From positions 310,001-374,000 of the forward strand of contig NZ_CP014692.1 of NCBI RefSeq assembly GCF_002005445.1: 64,000 bases of DNA. Reading direction: 5' to 3'. Shown here piece after piece: positions 1 through 8,550 of this stretch (position 1 is its first letter; each line of letters begins with the position of its first letter). Position numbers and translations under genes: made by a program. A model generated the notes under the pieces. That model ran no database searches. It saw only the letters and a list, made by a program, of their open reading frames with translations, and was not told where the DNA came from. The DNA is from Acetobacter aceti (GTDB lineage: Bacteria; Pseudomonadota; Alphaproteobacteria; Acetobacterales; Acetobacteraceae).

Positions 1-284
1 CGGGCGGCCTGTCCGGTCGTCCGCTGCGGGAACGCGCGCTGACCATGCTGAAGGAGGTGGCGCGCCTTGTGGACGGACGTCTGGCGTTGATCGGCTGCGG
101 CGGGATCGAAACTGGCGCCGACGTGGTGGATCGTATCCGCGCCGGTGCGGATCTGGTGCAGGTCTACTCCGCCTTTGCCTATGAAGGACCGGCTCTGGTC
201 GGACGCCTCAAGCGCGAGGTGCTGACCATCCTGCGTGAACAGGGCGTTGAATCGATTGGTGACCTGAAGGGAGCTGACCTGTGA
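1..284 (+). CDS. pyrD: Dihydroorotate dehydrogenase (quinone), C-terminal fragment
   Basis: This is the 3' end of a gene entering from the left edge; the reading frame is open from base 3. The fragment starts with the GGLSGRPL motif and continues through IGCGGIETGADVVDRIRAGA and LVQVYSAFAYEGP. These are the last strands of the TIM barrel that hold the FMN phosphate in class 2 dihydroorotate dehydrogenases. The enzyme oxidises dihydroorotate to orotate at the inner membrane, passes electrons to ubiquinone, and serves pyrimidine synthesis. The stop codon overlaps the GTG start of the next gene, so the two are probably translationally coupled. An internal ATG at base 45 is not the true start. 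The family call is secure; the N-terminal half cannot be judged. Confidence 0.93.
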   Translation, partial: GGLSGRPLRERALTMLKEVARLVDGRLALIGCGGIETGADVVDRIRAGADLVQVYSAFAYEGPALVGRLKREVLTILREQGVESIGDLKGADL

Positions 285-1171
285 ATCAGGGAAAGATTGA
301 GGCGCTTCAGGGTATTACGCCGCTGCTGGATCGCTACGATGGCTTTATCGTCGATCTCTGGGGGACCGTGCATAACGGGGTTCGGCCGTTCCCGGGCGTG
401 ATCGACTGCCTTCGCGCTCTGAAGGAGCAGGGCAAGCGCATTGTTCTGCTGTCCAACGCGCCGCGTCCGGCCGCCATTATCCGTGGCCAGCTGTCGACAA
501 TGGGTGTGGATGACACGGTGTATGACGGGATCATCACCAGTGGGGAGGTGACCTGGCGGGTTCTCGCCGGGTGCACCGATCCATCGGTGGCGCGTGCATG
601 GCCCTGGGTGGAAACTCTTGGCAAGCGTGTGTTCCATGTTGGCGGCCAGCATGACCTGTCGATGTTCGATGGGCTGGGTGTGGAGCTTGTCTCCAATCCC
701 GCGGATGCGACGTTCGTGCTGAACACAGGGCCAGACGAGCGCCGGGGACAGACGGAACTGGAGCCATATCTGGAAATTCTCTCGGCCTGCGCCGTGCGTG
801 ACCTGCCGATGATCTGCGCCAATCCGGATATGGAGGTGATGCGCGATGGCGTTCGCCTGATCTGCGCGGGACTGCTGGCGAAGGCGTATGAGCAGAAAGG
901 TGGCGTTGTCCACTGGATCGGCAAACCCTTTTCGCCTGTTTACGAACCGGTGTTCGAATTGCTTGGTGACATACCGAAAAACCGGGTTCTGGCGGTAGGT
1001 GATGCGTTGGCCACCGATATTCGGGGCGCCGCGAGTGTTGGTGTCGATGCGCTGTGGGTGCTGGCGGGCATTCATGGTGAAGGGCTGGCCGATGATCCGG
1101 CTTTGGCGCAGGCGGAGGCAGATGCGGCCGGGCTGGCTCCCGTAGCGAGCGTGCCTGCATTTGTTCTGTAG
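281..1171 (+). CDS. HAD-superfamily class IIA (NagD-like) hydrolase
   Basis: The 296-residue product starts with GTG overlapping the pyrD stop. Residues 21-33 (GFIVDLWGTVHNG) form HAD motif I, with Asp25 as likely nucleophile. The second Asp of the usual DxDGT is Trp here, as I recall for the TIGR01459 branch of class IIA phosphatases. Motif II is LLSNAPRP, and the C-terminal GKPFSPVYE and VLAVGDALATDIRGA supply the catalytic Lys and the Mg-binding Asp residues. It is probably a cytosolic phosphatase of unknown substrate. The tight linkage to pyrD suggests co-expression but does not show a pyrimidine role. A terminator about 120 bases downstream closes the unit. Confidence 0.85.
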   Translation: MNQGKIEALQGITPLLDRYDGFIVDLWGTVHNGVRPFPGVIDCLRALKEQGKRIVLLSNAPRPAAIIRGQLSTMGVDDTVYDGIITSGEVTWRVLAGCTDPSVARAWPWVETLGKRVFHVGGQHDLSMFDGLGVELVSNPADATFVLNTGPDERRGQTELEPYLEILSACAVRDLPMICANPDMEVMRDGVRLICAGLLAKAYEQKGGVVHWIGKPFSPVYEPVFELLGDIPKNRVLAVGDALATDIRGAASVGVDALWVLAGIHGEGLADDPALAQAEADAAGLAPVASVPAFVL

Positions 1172-1289
1172 AATTCCGGAGTAATCGTTCTCTGGTCTCA
1201 AATTTTTTTTCGCGGAAATTCAAAAGCGTCTCTTCAGGATCAACGTTTTTGTAGTGCCTGCCTGATTTTCCGACATGATCTCTTGCAGA

Positions 1290-1320
1290 GGCGCGGCAGC
1301 TTTTATGCCGTGCCTTTTTT
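1290..1320 (+). terminator. Rho-independent terminator after the HAD gene
   Basis: GGCGCGGCA at 1290-1298 pairs with TGCCGTGCC at 1306-1314 (nine pairs, one G-U). The loop is seven bases, and six T follow. It ends the pyrD/HAD transcript and separates it from the iron-uptake island. Confidence 0.85.
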
Positions 1321-1402
1321 ATGAACAGGACACTACGCGTCAGAAGGAGCGGGGGCGTTCCGAAGCAGTGGAAAAGATGCCTTCAGGGTGGCGGAAATGA
1401 AT

Positions 1403-1422
1403 AAAATTGCGAATGAATATTA
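1403..1422 (+). promoter_or_regulatory. Possible Fur box upstream of the piuC-type gene
   Basis: Bases 1408-1422 read TGCGAATGAATATTA, which matches 10 of 14 defined positions of the 7-1-7 Fur pattern TGATAATnATTATCA. Against the full 19-mer consensus only 11 of 19 positions match. It sits 55 bases before the hydroxylase start and shares the TGCGAAT half-site with the better Fur box at 2429. Iron control of this gene is an inference. The rest of the gap from 1172 to 1476 holds only the terminator at 1290 and no gene. Confidence 0.4.
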
Positions 1423-1476
1423 TTTTCATGTATAGCAGAGGTCGAATGCCATCTCTTTATCGTAAGGATCGTTCTG

Positions 1477-2160
1477 GTGCTGGTGCATATTCCCAAGGTT
1501 CTGACCCAGGAAGAACTTGTTCATTGTCGCAAGTCTCTTGAGCAGTCGGAATGGGTTGACGGCAAGGTGACGGCGGGTGAGCAATCGGCAAAAGCAAAAT
1601 ATAATCTGCAGATCCCACAGGATTCCGAAGTGGCCCTTGAGTTGGGGGACATCATTCTCAGGGCGCTGGGCCGGAGTGCGCTCTTTACGACTGCCGCCTT
1701 GCCGTTGCGTGTCTTTCCACCGCTGTTCAATCGTTATGATGAAGGCATGCGGTTTCACGCGCATGTGGATAATGCCATTCGCCCTTTGCCTGAAACAGGT
1801 TTTCGGATCCGGACGGATGTTTCCTCCACCCTGTTTCTCAGTGATCCGGAGGAGTATGAGGGCGGTGAGCTGGTGATCGAAGACACATACGGCAGCCATA
1901 AGGTAAAATTTCCAGCTGGCGACATGGTTCTGTATCCGGCTACCAGCTTGCATTCTGTGGCTCCCATCACGCACGGAAGCCGTTGGGCCTCATTTTTCTG
2001 GACGCAGTCTATGGTGAAAGATGATGGAAAAAGAACGCTTCTTTATAATTTTGATCAATCCATCATTGCGGTGCGGAGCGATCTCTCAGACGATCATCCT
2101 GCTGTTCTTGGACTGACCGCGACCTATCATAATCTCGTCCGGGAATGGGCGGAACTATGA
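1477..2160 (+). CDS. piuC: PKHD-type Fe(II)/2-oxoglutarate hydroxylase (PiuC/YbiX family)
   Basis: The 227-residue product has the family length. It begins MLVHIPKVLTQEE and has the iron ligands of the double-stranded beta-helix: HVD with His96 and Asp98, and His159 in SLHSVAPI. Arg169 is the likely 2-oxoglutarate ligand. GTG at 1477 is chosen because AAGGA lies eight bases upstream; a second GTG at 1483 is spaced less well. In enterobacteria and pseudomonads this family sits beside Fiu/PiuA-type catecholate siderophore receptors, as it does here with the receptor 370 bases downstream. Its true substrate is not established; an action on siderophore or iron-limitation metabolites is usually proposed. 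Probably iron-regulated (see the Fur-like site at 1403). Confidence 0.9.
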   Translation: MLVHIPKVLTQEELVHCRKSLEQSEWVDGKVTAGEQSAKAKYNLQIPQDSEVALELGDIILRALGRSALFTTAALPLRVFPPLFNRYDEGMRFHAHVDNAIRPLPETGFRIRTDVSSTLFLSDPEEYEGGELVIEDTYGSHKVKFPAGDMVLYPATSLHSVAPITHGSRWASFFWTQSMVKDDGKRTLLYNFDQSIIAVRSDLSDDHPAVLGLTATYHNLVREWAEL

Positions 2161-2428
2161 TGAGGTGAAAGCGGTTTGCTTGCTCTGGTATCAAAAGATT
2201 TCAGGATATGTAACGAGCGCCTTACTGCTCTTTGGAGAGGTTGGAATGTGAGGCATTTTTGTCACAAAGGGCAAATAGATCATGGCATGTTCTGTTACGC
2301 TGAACCTTTAGAGGTTTTATTAAATATAATTAAAAACAGAGTCTTATAGAGTGTAGAATAATTAGGATGCCTTGTGGACATTCTTTGCAATAGAGAGACC
2401 GTGTTCCGACATGAAAAAGATTGTTTTA

Positions 2429-2447
2429 GATATTGCGAATCATTATC
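2429..2447 (+). promoter_or_regulatory. Fur box upstream of the siderophore receptor
   Basis: GATATTGCGAATCATTATC matches the classical 19-base Fur consensus (GATAATGATAATCATTATC) at 16 of 19 positions. It lies 83 bases before the receptor start. The surrounding gap (2161-2530) is AT-rich and otherwise shows no gene. Fur with Fe2+ would repress the receptor-Sel1-exbB-exbD-tonB unit; repression is inferred from the site and from gene content. Confidence 0.75.
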
Positions 2448-2530
2448 GATTGCAGATAACTGAACTCGCAATATCAGGTAACATTTACTGAAGACGCGAG
2501 CCGGTTGCGGCCAGCGTCAGGAGCACGGAA

Positions 2531-4816
2531 ATGAATCAGTCTGCGCGGGTGGCCGGGCGCACACCCAAGGTCGGTCTGGCTGTTGCGGTCGGTATGTCCG
2601 CCGGGTTTGGTGTGGGAGAAGCAGAGGCGCAGACCGCCCGGACGACAGAAACCACAGAGGCCGAACCCTCCATTGTCCTGCCGACCCTCAAGATCAAAGG
2701 TCAGCAGGACGAAGGCGTGGCGGCAGGCAACACGAACAGTTCTTCGCTGGGGATTGCCCGTCTGCCGACTTCTGTCCGTGACACGCCGCAGACCATCAAT
2801 GTTGTTCCTCATGAGATCATCAAGGAACAGCGTGCTTTTACACTTGATCAGGCTCTTGCCAATGTGCCCGGTATTACGCTCTCCACAGGAGAAGGTAATG
2901 GCGGAATGAATGGTGACCAGTTCCGTATCCGTGGCCTTCAGGCCAGACAGGATATGTATACGGACGGTCTGCGTGATTTTGGCACCTATACCCGCGATAT
3001 TTTCAATACTGAAGATGTTCAGGTCATCAAGGGACCATCGGGGGAATATTTTGGCGCGGGCAATGTTGGAGGCGTCATCAATCAGTCTCTGAAACATGCG
3101 CATACGGGAACTGATTATAACTACGACCAGACTTTCGGAAGCGCATCGATGTATCGTGGCGCCGGTGATGTCAATTATCAGATTACCGACGATATCGCAC
3201 TACGAATCAACGGAATGTACAATCGACAAGGCGTGGTGGACCGGAAAAACACAACGTCCAATCGTTATGGAACAGCCGTCGATCTTGGCGTGGGTCTGCG
3301 CAGCAAGACGTCGTGGCATCTGAACTGGCAATGGTTCAACTCCGATAGCACGCCGGATTATGGTGTTCCCTTCGTTGAGACATCGGCAGGGTTCTATCGT
3401 CCGATTACAAGCCATGGTCTCGCACGGGACACAAGCTATGCAAGAAGTTTTGACCGTGACAAGAATGATGTTCACGTACTGACGTCGCTCATCAAATCTG
3501 AAATCACACGCTGGTTTACATTTACAAACGATACGCGTCTTACAAAATATCAGCGCGAATATGCAGCGACAACTCCAGGAAATTGTACAATCGCCAGTGG
3601 GTGCGCTACATCGTTTTTCGCCGGACGGGACACAATACTTCCTTATGGTGCCGGCGGCGGCGTCGGATATCGTCAGGACGGCTGGGCCGCACAGGACGTC
3701 ATGATGGGAACGGCCCACGTGAAAACAGGGATTGTTTCTCAGGAAATCAAGGCGGGTGTTGATATAGAATATGCGTATGACAACCGTCATTATGGTTCAT
3801 GGGCAAATCGCCTGAACAATCAAAGTCTGTTTAATCCGCAGTATAATTATCCCAATACAAGTCTCTCCTTTCCTGCATCCGGACAGAGGGTTTCGACCTC
3901 GCGTGATCTTGGACTTTTCTTCTCAGACCGGATCAGGGTAGGCAAATACGTCACCCTGTTCGGCACGGGACGGTGGGATTCGTTCGTCACGACATTCAAT
4001 TCGGCCTCGATGGATACAGGGACCCAAAGTCAGAGAGCTGACCGCTGGAGCCCTTCCGGTAGTATCATTGTAACGCCACTTGAAACACTCTCGTTCTACT
4101 TTACGTTTTCCCGATCTTACAAGCCGATCGGTACTGATGTTGCTGGCACTGTCACCAATAATGTGAACTCGAACGATGTTGCGAGTGACAGTAAGGATTT
4201 CAAACCACAAAAAAGCGATCTCTTCGAGTTTGGCACAAAAGCCGACTTCTTCAACAAGCGACTGGGCACAACCCTGTCCTTCTTCCGGATCAATGAAACA
4301 AACAGTTATTATACCGATATGAACGGTGACATAGTGACTGGCATGGCTGACATGGGAAGCGGTCGCCGTATCCAGGGTGTCGAACTGACATTGACCGGAA
4401 AAGTTACCAAAAACTGGTATGTCTACGGTTCTTATTCCTACATGGATGGAAAGGTGACACACAGCGTTGCGGATCATGGCAAGGACGCACCGATGGTGTC
4501 TCACAACAATTTTGCGGTGTGGACATCCTATGACCTGTCCGATGCATTGCTGAATCAGGGCTGGGGGCATCTTAAAGTTGCTGGCGGCGCCCAGTACGCC
4601 TCTGCTTACTGGGCAGGGCCGACTACAACCCAGAATTATCGTGTGCCCTACATGTTTAATCTGAATGGAATGGTTTCCTGGGAGATGAAACATTACCGGG
4701 TGTCTTTCAACGCCAACAACATCACAAACCGCCTGAATTATGGCTCAGCTTTTTCGGGAAGAGCGGTGCCGGCGGCTGGCAGGACTTTTATCGGCAATGT
4801 CGGTCTCACATTCTGA
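2531..4816 (+). CDS. TonB-dependent siderophore receptor (Fiu/PiuA-like)
   Basis: A 761-residue outer-membrane receptor. A signal peptide ends near residue 34 (GEAEAQT), followed by a probable TonB box around residues 50-57 (LPTLKIKG). The plug domain includes TSVRDTPQTINVVPHEII, DQFRIRGLQARQDMYTDGLR and VQVIKGPSGEYFGAGNVGG, the pattern of catecholate-type siderophore receptors. The rest is a 22-strand barrel ending in VGLTF with the C-terminal Phe expected for barrel assembly. It binds a ferric siderophore and imports it using energy from the TonB complex encoded downstream. The PiuC-type and Sel1 neighbours point to the PiuA/Fiu group, but the ligand cannot be read from the sequence. Fur control is likely from the box at 2429. 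Confidence 0.93.
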   Translation: MNQSARVAGRTPKVGLAVAVGMSAGFGVGEAEAQTARTTETTEAEPSIVLPTLKIKGQQDEGVAAGNTNSSSLGIARLPTSVRDTPQTINVVPHEIIKEQRAFTLDQALANVPGITLSTGEGNGGMNGDQFRIRGLQARQDMYTDGLRDFGTYTRDIFNTEDVQVIKGPSGEYFGAGNVGGVINQSLKHAHTGTDYNYDQTFGSASMYRGAGDVNYQITDDIALRINGMYNRQGVVDRKNTTSNRYGTAVDLGVGLRSKTSWHLNWQWFNSDSTPDYGVPFVETSAGFYRPITSHGLARDTSYARSFDRDKNDVHVLTSLIKSEITRWFTFTNDTRLTKYQREYAATTPGNCTIASGCATSFFAGRDTILPYGAGGGVGYRQDGWAAQDVMMGTAHVKTGIVSQEIKAGVDIEYAYDNRHYGSWANRLNNQSLFNPQYNYPNTSLSFPASGQRVSTSRDLGLFFSDRIRVGKYVTLFGTGRWDSFVTTFNSASMDTGTQSQRADRWSPSGSIIVTPLETLSFYFTFSRSYKPIGTDVAGTVTNNVNSNDVASDSKDFKPQKSDLFEFGTKADFFNKRLGTTLSFFRINETNSYYTDMNGDIVTGMADMGSGRRIQGVELTLTGKVTKNWYVYGSYSYMDGKVTHSVADHGKDAPMVSHNNFAVWTSYDLSDALLNQGWGHLKVAGGAQYASAYWAGPTTTQNYRVPYMFNLNGMVSWEMKHYRVSFNANNITNRLNYGSAFSGRAVPAAGRTFIGNVGLTF

Positions 4817-4829
4817 AGAAAAATCCCGC

Positions 4830-5543
4830 ATGGACAGAGAAAGATCCATCTCAGCGCTTCTGGCGCTGGGGCAGATCTGCCTGAATCATGGTGATGAAGA
4901 AAGGGCATTCGGCCTCTTCGAAGCGGCTGCTCGCAGTGGTTCGGCTGATGCGCTGAATATGCTGGGAAGAGCGTATGAGCGTGGTTGGGGTGTCAGGCGT
5001 AACCCTGCTGTAGCAGGCATGTATTTTCAGATTGCCGCTGAAAAGGGAAATGGCTGGGGGATGTTCAATCTTGCCGATCTCTGTCTTTCAGGAGAGGGAG
5101 GTGAGAAAAACCCTGTTATGGCTTATTGGCTTTATGCGGAAGCTGCGCGGAAAGGTGTTGCCAAGTCGCTGAACATGCTTGGGCTTTTGCATGAGGATGG
5201 ATTGTCGGGACAACTGAATCCTGAGGATGCAGAAACTTTTTTTCATGCCGCTGCGATGGCGGGTGACTGCTGGGGGTTCGTCAATACTGGCCGTCTTCAT
5301 CTTGTAAAAAACGAGATAAAGGAAGCCGCTTTTTCTTTCAGAAAAGCGCTGTCCCTTGGTTTCTGTGACGTCTTTCTCGCAGTGAAGGCGGTTTTGGAAA
5401 GTATTCCTCTTCACCCGGATCTTTGTCCTGTCCTGTTGGAATCGGAAAAACTTATTCGCGCCTCTTCCTGTCAGACGCAGCCTGTTTCGGGGAGTGAAAG
5501 TGCAGAGGCAGGTCACATGGCCTCAGCGGATATCATATTTTGA
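4830..5543 (+). CDS. Sel1-repeat (TPR-like) protein of the iron-uptake operon
   Basis: The 237-residue product starts 13 bases after the receptor stop. ATG at 4830 follows a GAAG motif; an upstream ATG at 4797 lies inside the receptor gene and lacks a ribosome site. It has about four Sel1 repeats: [60 protein letters not shown] and a degenerate last copy. There is no signal peptide, so it is predicted cytosolic and should act as a protein-binding solenoid. PiuA-type receptor loci in Pseudomonas also carry a Sel1 gene, so the arrangement is conserved, but its partner is unknown. The tail after residue 205 is low in repeat character. Confidence 0.82.
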   Translation: MDRERSISALLALGQICLNHGDEERAFGLFEAAARSGSADALNMLGRAYERGWGVRRNPAVAGMYFQIAAEKGNGWGMFNLADLCLSGEGGEKNPVMAYWLYAEAARKGVAKSLNMLGLLHEDGLSGQLNPEDAETFFHAAAMAGDCWGFVNTGRLHLVKNEIKEAAFSFRKALSLGFCDVFLAVKAVLESIPLHPDLCPVLLESEKLIRASSCQTQPVSGSESAEAGHMASADIIF

Positions 5544-5577
5544 AAATATTCTGTCATTTACTCACAGGAGGTCTTTC

Positions 5578-6300
5578 ATGACTGCTCTCTCCTTCTCTCC
5601 ATGGGATATGTTTCTCAATGCCGGACCCGTCGTGCAGAGCGTCATGATGGTTCTGGCGCTGGGTTGTATGCTGACCTGGACAGTTGCTTTGGCCAAGACA
5701 ATCGAATTCACGTATGTCCAGCGCCGTCTTGCAGTTGCAAAACGCGGCCTGCGACAGGCTGATACACTGGACCAGTGTGATGAGGCTGCCTGTTCGGGAG
5801 TGGCTCTTGCCATGATCGGCGCAGCCCGGGAAGAGGAGCAGGCATCTTCCGATATCGAAGACGATGCTGACGGCATCAAGGAACGTGTCGTTCTTGCACT
5901 CGAGCGTCTGGAAGCCGAAGAGGCCCGGCGGTTAATGAAAGGGACCGGCCTTCTCGCCACCATTGGCGCGATCTCGCCCTTTGTCGGTCTGTTCGGCACC
6001 GTATGGGGGATCATGACGTCGTTCACCGGTATTGCGGCGACAAAGGCGACCAGTCTTGCCGTGGTTGCGCCGGGCATTGCCGAAGCTCTGTTGGCGACGG
6101 CGATCGGACTGGTTACGGCCATTCCCGCCGTGGTGATTTACAATGCGCTCTCCCGGCGGACAGTGACATGCCGCGCTCAGGTGGCCGACGTGGCGGCTCT
6201 CGTCCTGCGTCTGGTGTCGCGTGATCTTTCGCGCATGCGGTCGCTTCTGGCCACGGGGCAGGTGGTACGGCTGAGCGCCCGCAATGCTGTTGCGGAGTAA
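5578..6300 (+). CDS. exbB: TonB-system energy transducer ExbB
   Basis: A 240-residue MotA/TolQ/ExbB channel protein with three membrane segments: residues about 18-38, and two near the C-terminal half ([21 protein letters not shown] and [21 protein letters not shown]). ATG at 5578 is chosen because AGGAGG precedes it by seven bases; the frame stays open upstream to 5494, but that part overlaps the Sel1 gene. With ExbD it forms the proton channel that energises TonB at the inner membrane. It lies 34 bases after the Sel1 gene and six before exbD, in one transcription unit. The family assignment is clear; a TolQ role is unlikely given the TonB gene that follows. Confidence 0.92.
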   Translation: MTALSFSPWDMFLNAGPVVQSVMMVLALGCMLTWTVALAKTIEFTYVQRRLAVAKRGLRQADTLDQCDEAACSGVALAMIGAAREEEQASSDIEDDADGIKERVVLALERLEAEEARRLMKGTGLLATIGAISPFVGLFGTVWGIMTSFTGIAATKATSLAVVAPGIAEALLATAIGLVTAIPAVVIYNALSRRTVTCRAQVADVAALVLRLVSRDLSRMRSLLATGQVVRLSARNAVAE

Positions 6301-6306
6301 GGGAGC

Positions 6307-6792
6307 ATGATCCGTATCCGCCATGCTGATGAAACCCCGCATGAAGCGAGTGAAATCAACGTCACGCCGTTTATCGACGTTATGCTGGTGTTGCTGGTGA
6401 TCTTCATGGTGACCGCGCCACTGACCACGGTGAATGTTCCGGTTGATCTGCCGTCATCAACGGAAAAGCCAGCGCCGAGACCAGAGAATCCGGTCTTTCT
6501 GACTGTAAAAGCGGACCACGGTCTGGCTCTGGGTGAGGACGATATCACACCTGAAGGACTGGGCGCAGCACTGGCAACCGCGACCAAGGGCGACAAGGAC
6601 CAGCGGATTTTCCTGAGAGCAGACAAGACCGTTGATTATGGAACGCTGATGGGTGTCATGGATAAGCTGAGGTCTTCAGGATATCTCAAGGTTGCGCTTG
6701 TGAATCTTCAGGGTCATGAAGAAGGTGCGGAGCCGGATATGGCTCCGGCCTTCAGGCAGACGCCGGCTGCAAGCTCAGCCGCAACGCCATGA
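6307..6792 (+). CDS. exbD: TonB-system protein ExbD
   Basis: A 161-residue protein with one N-terminal membrane segment carrying the signature NVTPFIDVMLVLLVIFMV. Asp24 is the conserved proton-carrying residue. A periplasmic domain of about 110 residues follows, with VNVPVDLPSS and the ExbD/TolR core (IFLRADKTVDYGTLMGVMD). The tail after about residue 138 is Pro/Ala-rich. The gene starts six bases after exbB, and its stop overlaps the tonB start (ATGA), so the three are translationally coupled. Confidence 0.93.
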   Translation: MIRIRHADETPHEASEINVTPFIDVMLVLLVIFMVTAPLTTVNVPVDLPSSTEKPAPRPENPVFLTVKADHGLALGEDDITPEGLGAALATATKGDKDQRIFLRADKTVDYGTLMGVMDKLRSSGYLKVALVNLQGHEEGAEPDMAPAFRQTPAASSAATP

Positions 6793-7637
6793 GCATATTC
6801 CTCGTCACAGATGATGATGGTTCTGAAGAATTCTCGTTTGCAGAGCGGGAAGATCTCAGGCGCCATCTTGAAGGGCGCCGTGAAAACATACGCTGGGCTG
6901 TATCCTTTCTGGTGGTGGCAGGCGTATCGCTGGGGGTGGTCTGGGCAGTCACCATGGTGCCGCGCGTGGAAATACCTGTGGATGCCCCCCCACCCGCAGC
7001 GATTGCGATTGACCTGGCGCCTCTTCCCGCAGCTGCTCCGACGCCACAGACAGACACTCCGTCGGGACCGCAGCAGACACAGGAGCAACCCGTTCCTGAA
7101 CCTGAACCATTGCCCGCACTGACTGCGCCTCTTTCTCCTGCACCCAATCCACCGGTTCCTCTGCCGAAAATGGAAAAACCTCATCCTATCAAGAAGAAGG
7201 TCAAGGCTCTGGCTGTTCCTCAGAAGCCGCAACCGGTAAAGCTCCCGACTGCTTTGGACAATACAGTTCCCCCCTCTTCGGTGGCGCCCCTGTCGCAGGC
7301 TGCGGCTGCGCCGGTTTCCGCGGCGTCATCTTCGCGAACGTCACATGAAAAAATGACCTGGCAGGGTCAGGTGCTTGCCCAGCTTGAACGCTACAAGCGT
7401 TACCCTGCCGAAGCGCAGTCCAGACGACAGGAAGGAGCGCCGCTTCTGTCCTTCTCCATGGACCGGAAAGGACATATCCTGTCAGCGAAGATTATAAAAA
7501 GCTCTGGCTATTCAGTGCTGGATCAGGAAACGTTGGCATTGGTCAGACGCGCGGAACCATTGCCTCCTCCTCCTGACAGCGTGCCGGGTGAGCCGCTGAC
7601 GCTGACGGTTCCGGTAGATTTTTATGTGCATGAATAA
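6789..7637 (+). CDS. tonB: Energy transducer TonB
   Basis: A 282-residue protein. It has an N-terminal cytosolic stretch of about 35 residues, one membrane anchor near residues 36-55, and a long Pro-rich periplasmic spacer (residues about 60-170, with PEPEPLPALTAPLSPAPNPP). The C-terminal TonB domain has QLERYKRYPAEAQSRRQEGA and ILSAKIIKSSGYSVLDQETLALVRRAEPLPPPP. It carries energy from ExbBD to outer-membrane receptors, most obviously the receptor at 2531. The start overlaps exbD. No strong terminator is seen in the 37 bases before the convergent gene. Confidence 0.92.
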   Translation: MSIFLVTDDDGSEEFSFAEREDLRRHLEGRRENIRWAVSFLVVAGVSLGVVWAVTMVPRVEIPVDAPPPAAIAIDLAPLPAAAPTPQTDTPSGPQQTQEQPVPEPEPLPALTAPLSPAPNPPVPLPKMEKPHPIKKKVKALAVPQKPQPVKLPTALDNTVPPSSVAPLSQAAAAPVSAASSSRTSHEKMTWQGQVLAQLERYKRYPAEAQSRRQEGAPLLSFSMDRKGHILSAKIIKSSGYSVLDQETLALVRRAEPLPPPPDSVPGEPLTLTVPVDFYVHE

Positions 7638-7674
7638 ACGGTCACGGTCTATTTTTTTATGAAAGTTCCTGTGC

Positions 7675-8550
7675 CTAAATTGTTTTTCCTCTATTCATGA
7701 GCGTCGTTCCAAGCGAAGCCGTCACGATGGCGGCGATGCCGAGCCAGTCGGGCAGTGGAAGATGCTCACCGAGCAGGAGCATGCCCATGAGTGCGCCGAC
7801 TGCTGGCTCTCCACTGGTCAGCACGCTGAAAGTTTTTGTCGGAAGTCGTCGGAGCGCATACATTTCGAGTGAATAGGGAAGGGCGCTTGAGAGAGCGGCA
7901 AGCGCCAGAGCATCAGAAATGATGTGGGGATGAAGCAACTGCTGCCCGAGATGGGTGATGCCGAAAGGTAGAATTGTCAGAGTGCCCGCAATCATTCCCA
8001 GAGAGGGCGCATAGGAGCCAACCGCAGCCCCGGCTTTCTTGCCAGTCAGAATATAGATAGCCCAGCAGAGCCCCGCTCCGAGCGCAAAACACATGCCGGT
8101 CGGGTCGATCGGATGGGGATCATGTCGTAGCGGCAGTAAAAGAAACAGACCGATGACGGCCAGTCCCGTCCATAGAAAATCACTTTTGTTGCGGGAGAAT
8201 GAAACAGCCAGCACCAACGGCCCCATGAATTCCACAGCAAGGGCGATGCCAAGAGGAATTCGTGCAATAGCCATATAAAACAGCATATTCATGATTCCGA
8301 GGGACATGCCGTAAGGGAGAACGGCGGGTAGCGCGCGGAGTGGCGCCCTGACGCGCCAGATGCGCATGATGACGGCTAGAATGATCGAGGCCAGGCCAAG
8401 TCGCAGGACTGTTGTTGCTGCAGGACCGATCAGTGGAAACAGGGTTTTGGCAAAGGATACGCCGGTGGTGATGGAGACCATGGCGAGCACAACCGCGCCG
8501 GGAGGCAGGAGTTCGGTTTGTGTCTGACGGGAGAGGAGCGGTGAACGCAT
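7675..8550 (-). CDS. rhtA: EamA/DMT-family exporter, RhtA-like
   Basis: A 291-residue membrane protein with about ten hydrophobic segments arranged as two EamA domains. The pattern closely follows E. coli RhtA: TTGVSFAKTLFPLIGPAATTVLRL, LGIALAVEFMGPL, CFALGAGLCWAIYILTGKKAG, ALPYSLEMYALRRLPTKTFSVL and GEPAVGALMGMLLLGEHL. RhtA exports threonine and homoserine; the actual substrate here is inferred from similarity only. It is read convergently to tonB and is preceded by a long non-coding gap, so it is probably expressed alone. Confidence 0.8.
   Translation of the reverse strand: MRSPLLSRQTQTELLPPGAVVLAMVSITTGVSFAKTLFPLIGPAATTVLRLGLASIILAVIMRIWRVRAPLRALPAVLPYGMSLGIMNMLFYMAIARIPLGIALAVEFMGPLVLAVSFSRNKSDFLWTGLAVIGLFLLLPLRHDPHPIDPTGMCFALGAGLCWAIYILTGKKAGAAVGSYAPSLGMIAGTLTILPFGITHLGQQLLHPHIISDALALAALSSALPYSLEMYALRRLPTKTFSVLTSGEPAVGALMGMLLLGEHLPLPDWLGIAAIVTASLGTTLMNRGKTI

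Noticed and set aside
179..1201. 340-codon minus-strand open frame opposite the HAD gene
   Set aside because: It is the reverse shadow of a clear HAD phosphatase; the translation is His/Arg-rich and without motifs.
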